A program made the position numbers and the translations under genes. Below, one piece after another: positions 41,436 to 53,120 of a DNA stretch of 64,000 bases. The notes under the pieces are model-generated. The model was given only the letters and a program-made list of their open reading frames with translations, was not told the origin of the DNA and did not search any database. The stretch spans positions 2,294,001 to 2,358,000 of the forward strand of contig OZ345353.1 in the NCBI GenBank assembly GCA_977006965.1, given 5' to 3'. Positions within the stretch are counted from its first letter, which is position 1. Each line of letters starts with the position of its first letter. Origin of the DNA: Phymatolithon calcareum (taxonomy: Eukaryota > Rhodophyta > Florideophyceae > Hapalidiales).

Positions 41436-43738
41436 GGTAACGCAAAAAGTGTTGAAGACGGTCCTTGAGTAAGCAAAATGCGAAGGGTAGCCGGGCAAAG
41501 GCGATTAGATGGCTGGGCGTTTACCTGTACGGCGAACCCAAGTGGTGTTCTTCGTCAGCAGGATACAATTTAAAATCGGACGGGATCAATTGGTGAGCAG
41601 GCAAGGTATGACCGGTACTTCAATAGAGGTCGCTCAAGCTGCAAGTATGCGATCGATGAAAGAGATCTCAAAACACCTGAGTGTGATAAGGTGGCAGACA
41701 GATGCAGGGGGTGTGAGAGGGTTAACGAACAAACGCACTATCTGTGGAGAAAATGCTGTGGCGGGGACAGCGACGCGCGGGTTGCGCGCCGCCTCGATGG
41801 CGCGACGGAAGACCTTGCGGAGTCGAGATGTCAACTTGAGGTGCAAGCAATGCACAACTCGCTTTCCGAGATGGTGTGAGAAGCTTTTCCGGAGTTCATA
41901 CACCTTACGAAGGTCGATGTGATTGTCGAGCAAAGAGTAACTTGCAGGCGGCGCGCCGCCTGATATGACGTTCGCTTTCGCCCCAGACGGTCCTCCAAGA
42001 ATCGGGCCTGACCGGTCCAGAAGATATGCCCCACAGCATGCGCTGTATGACAGCGCCGCAATTTGTCACGCGGCCAAGGTGGGCCAGATCTCTAATTTTG
42101 TTTCAAATTCTGCAAAAAAATTAACCTTGCTGTGTTGGTTTCAAAAACCCGAACAAGCAGCGTACTATCATTTTCTCGCACTGAAACTCGAAAGAGCTCC
42201 CTCACCAATCAGTCTTCACCATGTTATCATATATATATGCTACTGTTGGCGGCGTGACCGCACCAGTAGCAGTGTAAGCAAGAAAGGACCGCCAGAAATA
42301 ATAATTATTTCTTGCTAAACATCCAGATCGCGACTCTGTTCGCGCCAACCTTTCACATCTCGGGATGTGCCGCTGAAACGGCCTGATGTTGTGGTGAAGA
42401 TGGTCTATTGGTTGAAGCTCTGTCCTTCATACATCGTCAAGTACAGAATCGTACTCATATCAACCAATGACAATGCTAGATCCTACGAGCCGAAAACCAT
42501 ACAGTATAAAAAATTGAACTATTATTCACCCGCCAGGTGGGACCTTCTCCACCAACCATTATGATACGAACAATCTGCTGCGTGTCCAGTTTAGTCACGC
42601 TCTGCCCAGTTCCGTGGAAGCACGTGCAAACGGAGGCGGGAGCTGTCAGAATTATATTATACTATTGATTTTTCACTGACTGTGACGGGTCGTAATCTCG
42701 GTTTTCTTCCCGTCCAACCATTGGCTGTGTAAACTTTCTCTCCGGTCCGAAAAGGATCGTTCTGACTCCAACAGCTGTAGGATCTAGCCCGATCGGGTCT
42801 TAAATGTGCTGGAAACAAGTTCTTGCATTCGATATCAGTCGATACCTGTTTCTCGAAACGTCGATACACATCAAACTCAGCAACGGTACAGCAGTAGCTT
42901 CTCAAAATGCCCGACACCCAATGGGATTAAAAGCATGGTCCAGCAATTCATCTCGAATTGATAACCTATCACAAAACATCGACCATCAAAATAAAACGAT
43001 GTCCGACGATAGAAGTCGACAGCTCCGAGGACAGGCATCGGCGGCAGTCTTCGAAAATCACCATCGCTTGTGTGAAGATTGCTCACGTTGTGAAAAAAGC
43101 TCCTTTGCGGACAATTCTTGTCGACACTCATTCCATATAAATATAGCGCAATGTTCCTCTTATCAGTAGCCATGCTGTTTCGGTGCTCGTGTTTAGGCTT
43201 TGTTAAACCTTGATGTCGCTGTATATTTAGGATGTCGAAAACTGCCCTCTACTTACGAGCCATCTTCAGCACTCTGTGCCCTTTTGGTATCCGCCGCAGC
43301 ATGTGGAAGGCTCTTTTGCAGCGGCGCACTCGTTTCCAAGACCCGGACTTGCGTGGGACAGATCAAAACGCGTCCTCTCTCCAAGGTCATACGACCACGA
43401 TGCGCCATGGGCAAGGGAATGATGAGCCCCTGAGGTGAACATTTTTGAAGCCTCCTTCCCCATCATCATACCGCGGGGAGGACCGCCAAGGGCGCAGCAA
43501 TCATAGTCCCAGGCCCGTACCGAATCTCATAGCCTTATGACCTCTGCAGCTGCCCACATTCGAAATTCCATACGTACTGTACATTGCTTTGAATCATCAC
43601 GGCAGTGCAACCCATCATTTGTCTCCTGCTCGGCAACCTGTGCAACTGATAAATCCAGTACCAGCGTTGGCTTCGGTGACCTGTATGGCTTTCAAAACCA
43701 TCAGCAAGTGTCGTGACGATGTGACCGTCTCCTGTCCT

Positions 43739-43767
43739 GGTCAGGCTGGTCAGGCCGGTCAGGCCAA
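43739..43767. repeat. Short tandem repeat, 10-bp unit, about three copies
   Basis: The unit ggtcaggcYg is repeated almost exactly three times. Confidence 0.85.
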
Positions 43768-44956
43768 GCTATTCCCATAAAGCAATTTCCTCAAGCGAAT
43801 ATGATTCTTGTTGTGGGACGACAATATGCCGCAACTCGCATTCTGGCAGTGGCTTTTGTCCCAGCTAGTCTTATGTCCTGTAACTATAGCTTTGTTCCAA
43901 AAACTGGCCGGGAATTGTATGGTGTATGGAGCCACAAATTGGTTACAAGGGCAATCTTGGGATCCTTGAGCTCCGCTTTTTGGGGAACCTCATTTATGTC
44001 GGTCAACAAATTGGCTTCTTCCATACAATCACTTCCGGTACCCTCTCCCACGAAAAGCTCCGTAGTGAGGCACTACTGTCGGCGATTGTGAAATTGGCTT
44101 GTGGTTCTCGTGGAACAATGTGTTTATTTTCTGAAACAAACTCTGCCAGCCGAAGACAACAAAATACACTAACCATGCGACAGAAAGTACGCAGTGCATC
44201 TGTCAAGGTCCGAGTTGAAGTCTATTTCCAGTTCTGTCCCAAATTTACGTCAGAGTCTGTTTCTCGCAGTTGAAGCTCTGTACAACCGGAAAACTTCAAG
44301 AGGCTTTTTCAGAGAACGGAAGGCGAAGAGATACCGCCGATTGCCTTCATCTAAGCTTTGACAATGCAGTTCAAATCCATGCAGAGATGCTAGAGTATGT
44401 TTAGTGATCAATAAGGCGCAGAAGTGCAAGTGACATAATCTTGCGCTTAATGACGTTTGTTTTATCCTCTGCTGATACCATGCCAAATTTAAGAGCAGGC
44501 TACATCGCAAAATGATACTTTTCTTTCGAAAGACAGGGATTCGTGCACCCTGCCCCAATACGCAGCTCCGAATGCCAGCAGAGGGACACTATGAACCGTT
44601 CTCAGCGGGTCGCACCATCAGCACTGCGCAAATTCCTATGAGAAAATGTTAGAAAAACGCTCATTGCAGCCGAAGTCAAGCAGTGGGGTCAAAATCTGCT
44701 CGGAGAATGAGCATCAGTGGTAAATTATCTCCCTGGTGGAACAGAATTGCCCGACGAACTCTGCGCGACACCCTCATGACATACTTGGGACTGCGACGGC
44801 AACAATTAATAATAGTCAGATAAGAAAATTGCGGAAAATCAGCCGCAGATAAAGGCGCATTGCGTTGCTGTAGCGGGCACAGCCGGTGCCTGTAGACGAA
44901 TATCAAGTCTTTCCTTCAGGAGGCTGCACCGATGACAATACGGTACAGCACATGGA

Positions 44957-44983
44957 GTCAAGGCTACTACATGTAGCCTTGAC
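44957..44983. repeat. Hairpin, 11-bp arms
   Basis: Arms gtcaaggctac and gtagccttgac around a 5-bp loop. Non-coding; 220 bases upstream of the THOC2 start. Confidence 0.85.
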
Positions 44984-45207
44984 ATGTTAGGTTTCACGAG
45001 CCATGGAGGGACCAATCGATCGTGAAAGCCCAGTATTCGAGTCCAATGGACTAATTGCGAGTTAAAATTTTGTATTTTTCCACTTACTTTTTTGAAGGTG
45101 TCGTAGGTATGATATAGAAATAGAGCCCGTCCAACATCCGGTCATGTCTTGCCCAACATTGCAAGCCCCGACCGCGACGTTCACCGTTGACCTGACCATC
45201 CTTCACA

Positions 45208-48200
45208 ATGGAGGGGCTCGTAACTGAGCTAATGTCCCTGCTGAAGGACCCGGAAACCATGACCACGCGGGTGGGCGATATGATGAAGAAATCTCCATCC
45301 GCGGAAGACCTTGGGTCAGCGATTTCTGCGGTTGCGCAGTTCGCGCTGGCCAGCAAACAATCTGTCGCTCCGCTTTGCACATTTGCCGAACAACTGTTTT
45401 CCAAAGGCGTATTGACACCCGATGAACTCAGCGCTGTACTCGGGCGCGAGGAGAGAAATTTCGTCATCCCCAGCTCAGTTCAAGACGTTAAGACCGAGCG
45501 TCGTCTGCGAACACGTTATTTTTTTACGCAAAAGCGATTCAATTTACAACCGGAGGAAACTGAAGGGTATTCCAAGTTATCGACAATCTTGTATGCTGCA
45601 GAAAATTCCGAGCCGGCTGACGGATGGGTGGATGAAGTGCTCGCGATTGTGTCCACATTCAATCTGGATATCAATAGGGCTATTGAAGCAGTTCTAAACC
45701 TCGGCGCCCGTCGCATGACGCGCGAACGCGATCCACCGGCAGGTCCTAATGCAAGCGCACTCGGTGTGCGTGATATCCGTCTGCCGCAGATGATCGCCAC
45801 ACTGCTTCAGGAATTCCCGCCACAACATGTCACAGCCGTTCTCGGGGCTACACTCCTTCGTTTGCAAGAAACTGCGTCAAATTCTATCACGCGCGAGGCA
45901 ACTCTGCTTTTGGTGTTTGTGCTTGTTCGGGAGGGACGCGTGCCTATCGATCAGATTTGGCCATATCTGGACGATGGCATTATTCAAGCCAAGTTTGCTG
46001 CCTATGAGGCGAAACTTAAAACCATTGCCAAGAGCGGTAATAATATCGGGAAAGACGCTGATGGTAAACCTAAGAGGCATTCTGCGACAAGTCTTCGAGA
46101 TGCGTTCTCACTTGAAGTTGATGCAGAGAATGGTCCAATGCATGGAGTAAAATCACATGCCATGGATCTTCTATACTTATGCATCGCACGGATGCGATGG
46201 GAAGATGCCAAGAGAATGATTGGGGCTATGAGTGGTGATGGTGGACTTATCGATGTTGCCTCCCACCCGCCGGTTGCCTTTGCACTGAGCAACCTTGCGT
46301 TTGCGGCCATCCAACCGGCTTTGAAGAAGGAATTCCCGGACCTGTATTCAGAAAATTGCAAAATCGGTAAAGGTGAAGATGGATTCCTTGCTTTTGTGTC
46401 TTCATCAAAGGAGTTGTTTGGAACGGGACGCGGTGAAAAAGTGAGGGAAATTTTGTTTGTCTTGGGTCCTCATGCGCGACGAAGCCCACCGCTGTTGTTT
46501 GCCCTGTGTCGTCTCATGGAGGGTGAGCCTGTTAATGATGCAATGAAGAGCATCATGAGAGAAGTAATATTACCTGCCTTGTCTTTGACCCAGTCGAATG
46601 CGAGTCTGGCCAATATAATTTGGTCCGTTTTGCGGCGATGGGAACATCCTTTGCGATGGGAGTTGTATGGATATCTGAAACATGAAGTACCTCTGCAATG
46701 TGCCGCTGCTGCGGTTATTGGGGCTCGAGCGTCCTACGAGACTCGATCTATAATGAAGCGCCTAACTGTGGATAACTATCGGACTTATCAAAGCACATTC
46801 GCGAAAATAACTCACGGCCAAGCGCTGACGGTGTTTAGCGTAATGATTCGTCGTACACAAGGTTACTCGGCGGACAAGGTCACTATTACCCCGTTCGTGG
46901 ATGCCCTCAAATCCTGCTCTTTAATGTCGTACGACATGCTTTTATACATTGTGGTCGACGAACTGTCGAACACGCTTCGCAAAAAGATTAAGGATGATGG
47001 TATCAATTTGCAAGGCTGGTTTTCAGCAACATCTCTTTTCCTGGGAGTTGTTTTACGGAAACTGAAAGTATCATCAGAGTCCGTATCGGGATGTCTTCAT
47101 TTTCTTTTCAGGAAAATTGTCGTGGAGGAGGACATGGATCTCATCCCTGTGTTAAATCAGATAATTCTGGCTGTTACAGACATCGACGTCGAACGAAATC
47201 TGACCTCAAGACAACAAGCTGCGCAAGCTGGAGGGCCAGTTGTACGGTCTACCGTCCAGGGGGCTTTGGAAATGCTTGGGGATGGAGATGTGCCGGGCAA
47301 TGTCATGGATTTCCGACGCGAGAGAGATCGCGTCAGCGCCATCCATGCCCTGAAAAGCGCGTTTTACAAGACGGGCATGCACTGCAGTATCTCTCTTGCA
47401 GTTGCTCAACTCGCGGCTCGGGGTAGCTTTCATCTGGACAATAAGAGTCTTCCTCTCAAGATGAACGGTGGTCTTCACGATGGCACGCGTAACGCACTGC
47501 GTCAGTTTTCAGCCATGATTGATTTGATGGATTCTTTGGAATCTTCCCGCTCGTACGACGATGTTGACTTTTGGGAACCATTTCGTGAAATCGGGATCAC
47601 CAAAATGGTGAAAGACTTACGCATCTTAGCACCGGATGCGCTCAGCCTCATGCGACCCGTCCTGCCATTCAAGAAGACAGACTCTTCGAAGGATATGTGG
47701 CACGTGGAAGTTCTTCCAGCGGATGTGCGGACCATGTTAGCACCTGAACTGTATCGGGTTTTCTGGACTCTCAGTCTTGGGGATCTGGAAGTCCCCGAAG
47801 CTCTGTACGATGCAGAGAGGAATAGACTTCGCAAAGCTATTTCCACATGGGACAACTTCCTCCGGTCAAGGCGTGGAGATCGAAAGCAAATGTCAAGAGC
47901 TGAAAGTGAAGTCAGCCATTTCAAAACCATGTTTCAAAAGCTTGAAAAGGAGCGCAAGGACTTGATCGCACACCGGAACTTAGTGGAGTCGACACTGCGC
48001 GAAGAAATCGCGTCCCTGCAGGTTGGAATATTCCTGAAGGAGCGAAGTGTGCGTGAATCTGCGGCTACGCACTTCTTACAACGATGTATTCTTCCGCGCG
48101 CGCTTTCCTCAGCATACGACGCAACTTATTGCTCAAAATTTGTGTTGCTTCTTCTGAGTCTGGACGTCCCTGCTGTGGACCTCCCCGCATTCTACTCTTT

Positions 48201-49815
48201 GGTGACGAGACAAGCACCCGTTTTGTTACTGTCTTGCACAGAGAACGATGCAGCGAACTTTGGAGTATTTTTGCGAGAAATATTGTCAACCCTAGAGAAG
48301 TGGCGTTGCAACAAGAATTTATTCGAAAAAGAGGCGTCCAAAACTCCCCTGCACGGTTTTCGAAAAGTTGGACAGGGTGGCCGACGTGGTGAGCCATGGC
48401 GTCATGAGGAGTACTGTGAGTATCTTTTCGAACTGCATCAATCACTTACTGCTGGTCTGTGCAAACTTCTTCGCTGCAAGGAGTATCTGCATGCTCGGAA
48501 TACGCTGAGTGTGCTGCATATTGTTTCAGATGTGTACCCGAAAGTGAAAGAGAATGCCGTGCAAATTACGGAAGCTGTGGCATTTGTCAAGAAGTCGGAG
48601 AAAGACGACTTGCGTCTCGCTGCCACTGGTGTGTTTTCGAAACTGGAAAACGGACACGCTAAACGAGTTCCAGAGCATTTTTTCAAGCTCAAACCCAAAT
48701 CTGTTAACACAGCAAATGTTGCATCCTCTGCAGCACCCCCGTCTTCGTCAAAGCACGGGATAAAGACTGCGAATGCGAAGGGCGACTCGCAAGCCACGCC
48801 AAAAACTATTGGCGCTAAGGCGGAAGCAACTCTGATAAAGTCTGAATCAGTTTTACCTACACCGAAAGGTGCAGCGAGCACGAGGCAAGCAGGTTCTTCG
48901 AACACAGGGCAGAAAGCAGCAATGGAGGTTGAAGGTTCTGAAAAGCCCAAGAGTGGTGGGCGGCCATCGCGCGGAGTGAAGCGGGGACACAGTGGAGAAG
49001 GTGCTGAACGACGGTCGCCGTTAAAGCGGCGAGCAAGCAGCAGCAGTATCCCGGGACAGAGCGGAACTGGAAGCGGAGCAGCAAACAGCGGACGACAAAG
49101 TGGGCGTTCGCCCGTCGAGGCAGCTGGATCGCGACGCCCAGCATCAGCGCGCGATGCGAAGCGGCCCAGAACACCTGAGCAATTGCCGGCAGGTGCATCC
49201 AATGATAGTGGGGCCAACGCGCCTAAGCGGCAACGCACGGATGAGCGGCCGGCAGGGAACCCGCGTCGTGAGAGACCCGGTAGTGGCTCCGGGCGGGACC
49301 GCGGGGACCGTGAAGGAAGCGGTCATGGATTCAGCACCGGAAACGAGCATCGCGATAGAAACGATCGCGACCGCATGGATCGACGCGGTGGCCCTGGGGG
49401 CAACAGCGGCGGTGCGGGCCCTGCTGGACGGAACGTCGGGAACTTTAATAATACCGCCGGCGGACGAAACTTCCCTGTTGAAGAAGTCAAATGGTTGCGT
49501 TCGGGACGGTTGACTCGAGAGGAGCGTCAGTTCGAGAACACAAGGGAGCCGTTCCGATATCCGCCTGCGCACCATCGCCGCGGCTATGAACCGGATGCGA
49601 GGAATGATTTCTATGGGGAGCGCGGTGAGGACGGTCGCGATCGCCGCGGTGATGATCGACGGGGAAATGATCGTCGTGGAAACGAGGACCATCGAGGAGA
49701 TGATGCGCGCCGCGGTGATGGGCGCCATGATGGCGATGAGCGGCGCAGAGGGCCGAATCATCGCCGCAGTGGACGTAACAGCGGTAACCGCAACTCTCGC
49801 AAGTCACGTGGGTAA
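45208..49815 (+). CDS. THOC2: THO complex subunit 2 (THOC2/Tho2-like)
   Basis: A 1,535-residue nuclear scaffold of the THO/TREX complex, which couples transcription to mRNP packaging and export. Length fits THOC2. The central region has family-typical phrases: FVLGPHARRSPPLLFALCRLM, WEHPLRWELYGYLKHE, IMKRLTVDNYRTYQSTFAKI and YSADKVTITPFVDALKSCSLMSYDML, followed by a helical C-terminal THO region around EKERKDLIAHRNLVES. After about residue 1170 the protein becomes low complexity: Ser/Ala-rich, then Gly/Arg/Asp/Asn-rich (RRGDDRRGNDRRGNEDHRG), a basic disordered tail suited to RNA binding. Start Met is the first in the frame and gives a normal N-terminus. VPS11 follows in the same direction. 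Confidence 0.93.
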   Translation: MEGLVTELMSLLKDPETMTTRVGDMMKKSPSAEDLGSAISAVAQFALASKQSVAPLCTFAEQLFSKGVLTPDELSAVLGREERNFVIPSSVQDVKTERRLRTRYFFTQKRFNLQPEETEGYSKLSTILYAAENSEPADGWVDEVLAIVSTFNLDINRAIEAVLNLGARRMTRERDPPAGPNASALGVRDIRLPQMIATLLQEFPPQHVTAVLGATLLRLQETASNSITREATLLLVFVLVREGRVPIDQIWPYLDDGIIQAKFAAYEAKLKTIAKSGNNIGKDADGKPKRHSATSLRDAFSLEVDAENGPMHGVKSHAMDLLYLCIARMRWEDAKRMIGAMSGDGGLIDVASHPPVAFALSNLAFAAIQPALKKEFPDLYSENCKIGKGEDGFLAFVSSSKELFGTGRGEKVREILFVLGPHARRSPPLLFALCRLMEGEPVNDAMKSIMREVILPALSLTQSNASLANIIWSVLRRWEHPLRWELYGYLKHEVPLQCAAAAVIGARASYETRSIMKRLTVDNYRTYQSTFAKITHGQALTVFSVMIRRTQGYSADKVTITPFVDALKSCSLMSYDMLLYIVVDELSNTLRKKIKDDGINLQGWFSATSLFLGVVLRKLKVSSESVSGCLHFLFRKIVVEEDMDLIPVLNQIILAVTDIDVERNLTSRQQAAQAGGPVVRSTVQGALEMLGDGDVPGNVMDFRRERDRVSAIHALKSAFYKTGMHCSISLAVAQLAARGSFHLDNKSLPLKMNGGLHDGTRNALRQFSAMIDLMDSLESSRSYDDVDFWEPFREIGITKMVKDLRILAPDALSLMRPVLPFKKTDSSKDMWHVEVLPADVRTMLAPELYRVFWTLSLGDLEVPEALYDAERNRLRKAISTWDNFLRSRRGDRKQMSRAESEVSHFKTMFQKLEKERKDLIAHRNLVESTLREEIASLQVGIFLKERSVRESAATHFLQRCILPRALSSAYDATYCSKFVLLLLSLDVPAVDLPAFYSLVTRQAPVLLLSCTENDAANFGVFLREILSTLEKWRCNKNLFEKEASKTPLHGFRKVGQGGRRGEPWRHEEYCEYLFELHQSLTAGLCKLLRCKEYLHARNTLSVLHIVSDVYPKVKENAVQITEAVAFVKKSEKDDLRLAATGVFSKLENGHAKRVPEHFFKLKPKSVNTANVASSAAPPSSSKHGIKTANAKGDSQATPKTIGAKAEATLIKSESVLPTPKGAASTRQAGSSNTGQKAAMEVEGSEKPKSGGRPSRGVKRGHSGEGAERRSPLKRRASSSSIPGQSGTGSGAANSGRQSGRSPVEAAGSRRPASARDAKRPRTPEQLPAGASNDSGANAPKRQRTDERPAGNPRRERPGSGSGRDRGDREGSGHGFSTGNEHRDRNDRDRMDRRGGPGGNSGGAGPAGRNVGNFNNTAGGRNFPVEEVKWLRSGRLTREERQFENTREPFRYPPAHHRRGYEPDARNDFYGERGEDGRDRRGDDRRGNDRRGNEDHRGDDARRGDGRHDGDERRRGPNHRRSGRNSGNRNSRKSRG

Positions 49816-50111
49816 GAGCGATGAGGAAGATGTCGTTATGCAGACGCGCACATGCATGCGTTTTGGGTAACCCGATAGTCGAGCACACCTTGTACTGTAT
49901 CCGCTGTAGTTTGTAGGAAATCAGAAGCCAGCAGAGAGAGAGGAAGCAGCCACTTGCTGAGATTTCGCTGTCAGCAATTCTCCAAGGACTACTTGTAGAA
50001 AAATCAAAGAAAAATGCTCCAAAACTATTTACCATCTCACCCACCCTTTTCTTCCTTTCCGCTTGTCTCCCGGACCTGCTGCTGATGGACGTGGCACCTC
50101 CGGTCGCCACA

Positions 50112-53100
50112 ATGTCCTTGCGATGGCGCCTCTTACGCTTCTTGCGCGCATCCGAGGCAGACTTGTCTCCAACCAGCACAGGCGCAGCTCCATTGCTGCC
50201 AACCCGTCTCGCATCGGCTGAATCTGAACCCGTCGACGGAACGGCCCGCCTCGCCGCCGCCGCGCTCCGCACAACGCACGCGCATGGCTTCCCTGGTCTC
50301 CGTGCCCTCGCACAGCCGCGCGGCGCCGTAGAAGTGCTCTCGGAACCGCCGCGACCGCAACGGTCGGTGCTTCCTGCGCACGACCGCGTCGCAGTTGCCG
50401 TTGCTGTCGCCGGCAGCACTGTCGTCACTCTCGGCGTGGACGACAGTGCGCCAACATTGAAATTCTGGACGTTTGCAGACGGTGCAAACCTGGAGTGCAA
50501 ATCCGTACTCCGCTTCACATCGGGCGATGTCCCCACCGCGCTCGCCGTTCGCCCCTGCCCCGACGGTCGGACAGGCGCGGCGGAGACTGTCGCGGTGGGA
50601 TTCGCCGACGGTGCGGTCATGCTTCTGAAAGGCGAATTCCTGCGCGAACGGGCGACAAGACAGCGTGTCGCACCCGCACCGGGCGAGATGGGCGAGGCGC
50701 GAGCTGTGGTGGCTCTCGCGTTTGCGGATGAAGCGCTGTTTATCGTCACCGAGGGGTCTGTGGCCGTTGTGGACGAGGCGGGACGGAGAAGTGTGCTGGA
50801 CACGCGCGGGGCGCAACGGGCGGGGTTGTGCGCGTTTCTGCCGATGTCGGGACAACTTTGTGTGGCAAGAGAGGAGGCGCTTTACTTCTTCACGCGTGAT
50901 GGACGCGGACCGTGTTTGGCATTTCCTACGAAATGTGCGGATGGATTTGTGGGAGCGGTTGGAAAGTATGTGCTGCATGGGGCGGGCAGTGGTGACGTTG
51001 TTGCGTATGATGTTGCAAATAAGGTGCTTGCGTATCGTGGAAAGGGCGATGTACGGTGTGCGTTTAGTGATGGCCGTGCAGCTGCGCTGCTCTGCATGAA
51101 GGACGGTGGTGTGCGTCGACTTGAGGAGATTCCACTGGCGGAACGGGTTGCGATGCTGCTTGATCGTGGATTGTATGTGGCTGCTGTTTCTCTGGCGCGC
51201 ACTGAAGGGGAGAGGGGGGAGAAGGATGAAGGGGAATTACTCACATATGCGTTAAGGCGATATGCGGAACATCTTATTTTGAAGGATGAATTTGATGCGG
51301 CGGCTGCACAACTTGTGGAGACTATTGGGGCTGGAGTGGAACCGAGTTGGGTTATCACAAGACTTGTTGAGCAACCGGGTTTACGGTCAGGGTTACGATT
51401 GTATCTGGAAGCACTGCATGCAGCTGGTCGTGCGGCATTTGTGCATACGAAAGTGCTTGTAACTTGTTATCGACATGACCGTGCTCGTGCCGCTGTGCTT
51501 CCTTCTACTTCCCCGTCCGCTGCTGCCACTACTGATGATGATCACTTGATTTCCGTTCTCACCGATGTGGCGTGGTCTGAACGTGAGGTCGACACTGCAA
51601 TTGAGCTGTGTCGCGAAGCCGGTTTGTTCCGGGTGGCAAAAAGTGTGGCGCAAAAGCGTGGGCGATATCTTGCGCTTGCAAACACGCTTGTGGAGGATCT
51701 TGACGATCTTCCCGGTGTTATTTCCCTATTGAACGCGACAAAGGATGAATCCCAAGTTGCAGAAGTGTTGCGCGTATCCGCACGTAAACTGCTAGTACGC
51801 GTTCCTGGGCCATTTGTGGAGTTTCTCTCAAACGCCATTTGCAAATCTACTGCTCGTGCTCCTCGCGGCGAACAGCCGGTCATTCGACTGTCGGAATTTT
51901 CACCATTATTTGCAGACCGTCCTCGCTGGAATGCCGTGTTTCTAGAACGAATACTTGCACGCCCTGCCGGATTGCCGAGCAGTGAAGTGCCCGAGGCATG
52001 GCTAGCATTGTTCGAGGCTCTGGTGTGTGTGGACGTGGCACAACGGGTTGCCGCAGACCCTATCCATTCGTACGATCTAGGCGAAACAGGGATGTCAGAT
52101 GTGGAAGACCGTCGCTCAACGGTGTCTGCGTTGACGGAACTTTCTGTGCGCCCCCGACCACGATTAGGGAGACGGGCTTTGAAAATTTTACAGAGTCGAA
52201 GATCGCTAATCGACTTGCGAAGAGCGGTGCGCATTTGCGAGCTCCACGGACACGACACCTGTCTGGAATATCTGTACGAATACCTGCGGATGTATCGCGA
52301 GCTCGGTGTGTGTCTGCGGCTTACGGGCAATGGAGGCGCACTATTACGCGCGGCAAGACGGCATGGTGAAAGGGAACCACAACTCTGGCTTGAGGCCTTG
52401 CGTGTCTTTGCCCCACGTGCCTGCGAAGAGGAACTGGCTCTAACTCGAGGTGACTGCGAAGGCGCTGCGCCGGTGTCCGATGAATCGTCTGACACGCCGT
52501 CTCGGTCGAGCACGCGTACTGAGCGTGCAGCGAGTGATGTGCTGAACGAGATACTAGCCGCTCTCGACCGGAGCACAGCACTGTCGGCGGTTGAGATTCT
52601 GGACGTGGTGACAGAGGCGAGTCCGCAGGCGCCGTGGACGATGCTCGGGGAGTACTTCGAACAATCGATCGGGGCGCAGAACAAACGCGCGATGCAGGAG
52701 GAGCACACTGGATTTCGCCTCGATCTTGATTTGCAGGAACTGCGACGGGAGGTGACACGGCTGGGCGAAGAGGCCGTGGTTGTGAAACCGCACTCGTGCA
52801 GTGCTTGTGAAGATGGGATATCAGTGCCCATGATCCACTTCTTCTGTGGACATTCGTTCCATGCATCTTGTTTGGCGCCTTCTTCTATGAGCCCGCTGCG
52901 AGCATCGGAATCGTCTGGAGCACTCGACCTTGGTGGGGCGGCCGGGATGTGGATTGAGGAATGCCCGCGATGTGCACCGGAACAGGATGCTACTGTGTCC
53001 ATGAGACAAGCAATTGAAGAAAAGAATTTGAAACATGATGAGTTCTTTGGACAGCTTAGTGCTAGTAGGGATGGCTTTACCACAGTAGTGGAGTACTTGG

Positions 53101-53120
53101 AGCGGAGCCCTTTCATATAA
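50112..53120 (+). CDS. VPS11: Vacuolar protein sorting-associated protein 11 (VPS11), HOPS/CORVET core
   Basis: A 1,002-residue core subunit of the HOPS and CORVET tethering complexes and a RING-type protein needed for endosome-vacuole fusion. The N-terminal beta-propeller starts MSLRWRLLRFLRASEAD, matching the family start, and has VAVGFADGAVMLLKG. An alpha-solenoid follows, including the clathrin-repeat-like AERVAMLLDRGLYVAAVSLA. The C-terminal RING-H2 is visible as CSACEDGISVPMIHFFCGH, then SFHASCL, then CPRC. A 40-residue Ser/Gly insert separates the RING halves. An upstream Met at 50085 adds nine residues. The coding sequence is strongly GC-rich in its first kilobase. Its stop is only 45 bases from the large inverted duplication. 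Confidence 0.93.
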   Translation: MSLRWRLLRFLRASEADLSPTSTGAAPLLPTRLASAESEPVDGTARLAAAALRTTHAHGFPGLRALAQPRGAVEVLSEPPRPQRSVLPAHDRVAVAVAVAGSTVVTLGVDDSAPTLKFWTFADGANLECKSVLRFTSGDVPTALAVRPCPDGRTGAAETVAVGFADGAVMLLKGEFLRERATRQRVAPAPGEMGEARAVVALAFADEALFIVTEGSVAVVDEAGRRSVLDTRGAQRAGLCAFLPMSGQLCVAREEALYFFTRDGRGPCLAFPTKCADGFVGAVGKYVLHGAGSGDVVAYDVANKVLAYRGKGDVRCAFSDGRAAALLCMKDGGVRRLEEIPLAERVAMLLDRGLYVAAVSLARTEGERGEKDEGELLTYALRRYAEHLILKDEFDAAAAQLVETIGAGVEPSWVITRLVEQPGLRSGLRLYLEALHAAGRAAFVHTKVLVTCYRHDRARAAVLPSTSPSAAATTDDDHLISVLTDVAWSEREVDTAIELCREAGLFRVAKSVAQKRGRYLALANTLVEDLDDLPGVISLLNATKDESQVAEVLRVSARKLLVRVPGPFVEFLSNAICKSTARAPRGEQPVIRLSEFSPLFADRPRWNAVFLERILARPAGLPSSEVPEAWLALFEALVCVDVAQRVAADPIHSYDLGETGMSDVEDRRSTVSALTELSVRPRPRLGRRALKILQSRRSLIDLRRAVRICELHGHDTCLEYLYEYLRMYRELGVCLRLTGNGGALLRAARRHGEREPQLWLEALRVFAPRACEEELALTRGDCEGAAPVSDESSDTPSRSSTRTERAASDVLNEILAALDRSTALSAVEILDVVTEASPQAPWTMLGEYFEQSIGAQNKRAMQEEHTGFRLDLDLQELRREVTRLGEEAVVVKPHSCSACEDGISVPMIHFFCGHSFHASCLAPSSMSPLRASESSGALDLGGAAGMWIEECPRCAPEQDATVSMRQAIEEKNLKHDEFFGQLSASRDGFTTVVEYLERSPFI

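Larger units (their letters stand above)
41436..45207. other. Long intergenic tract (3.8 kb), no gene recognised
   Basis: The first part should hold the zinc-finger gene promoter; the plus-strand frame at 41509-41922 (137 codons) is not supported by any family. Further small frames look random. Small repeats occur: a 10-bp tandem repeat at 43739-43767 and a hairpin at 44957-44983. No TE protein fragment was recognised, unlike the other large gaps. Introns could hide a diverged gene, but I see no trace. Confidence 0.4.

Noticed and set aside
49487-50803. Long minus-strand open frame (438 codons) across the THOC2-VPS11 junction
   Set aside because: It overlaps two well-supported genes on the other strand, and its translation is Arg/Ser/Ala-rich low complexity typical of a GC-rich shadow frame.
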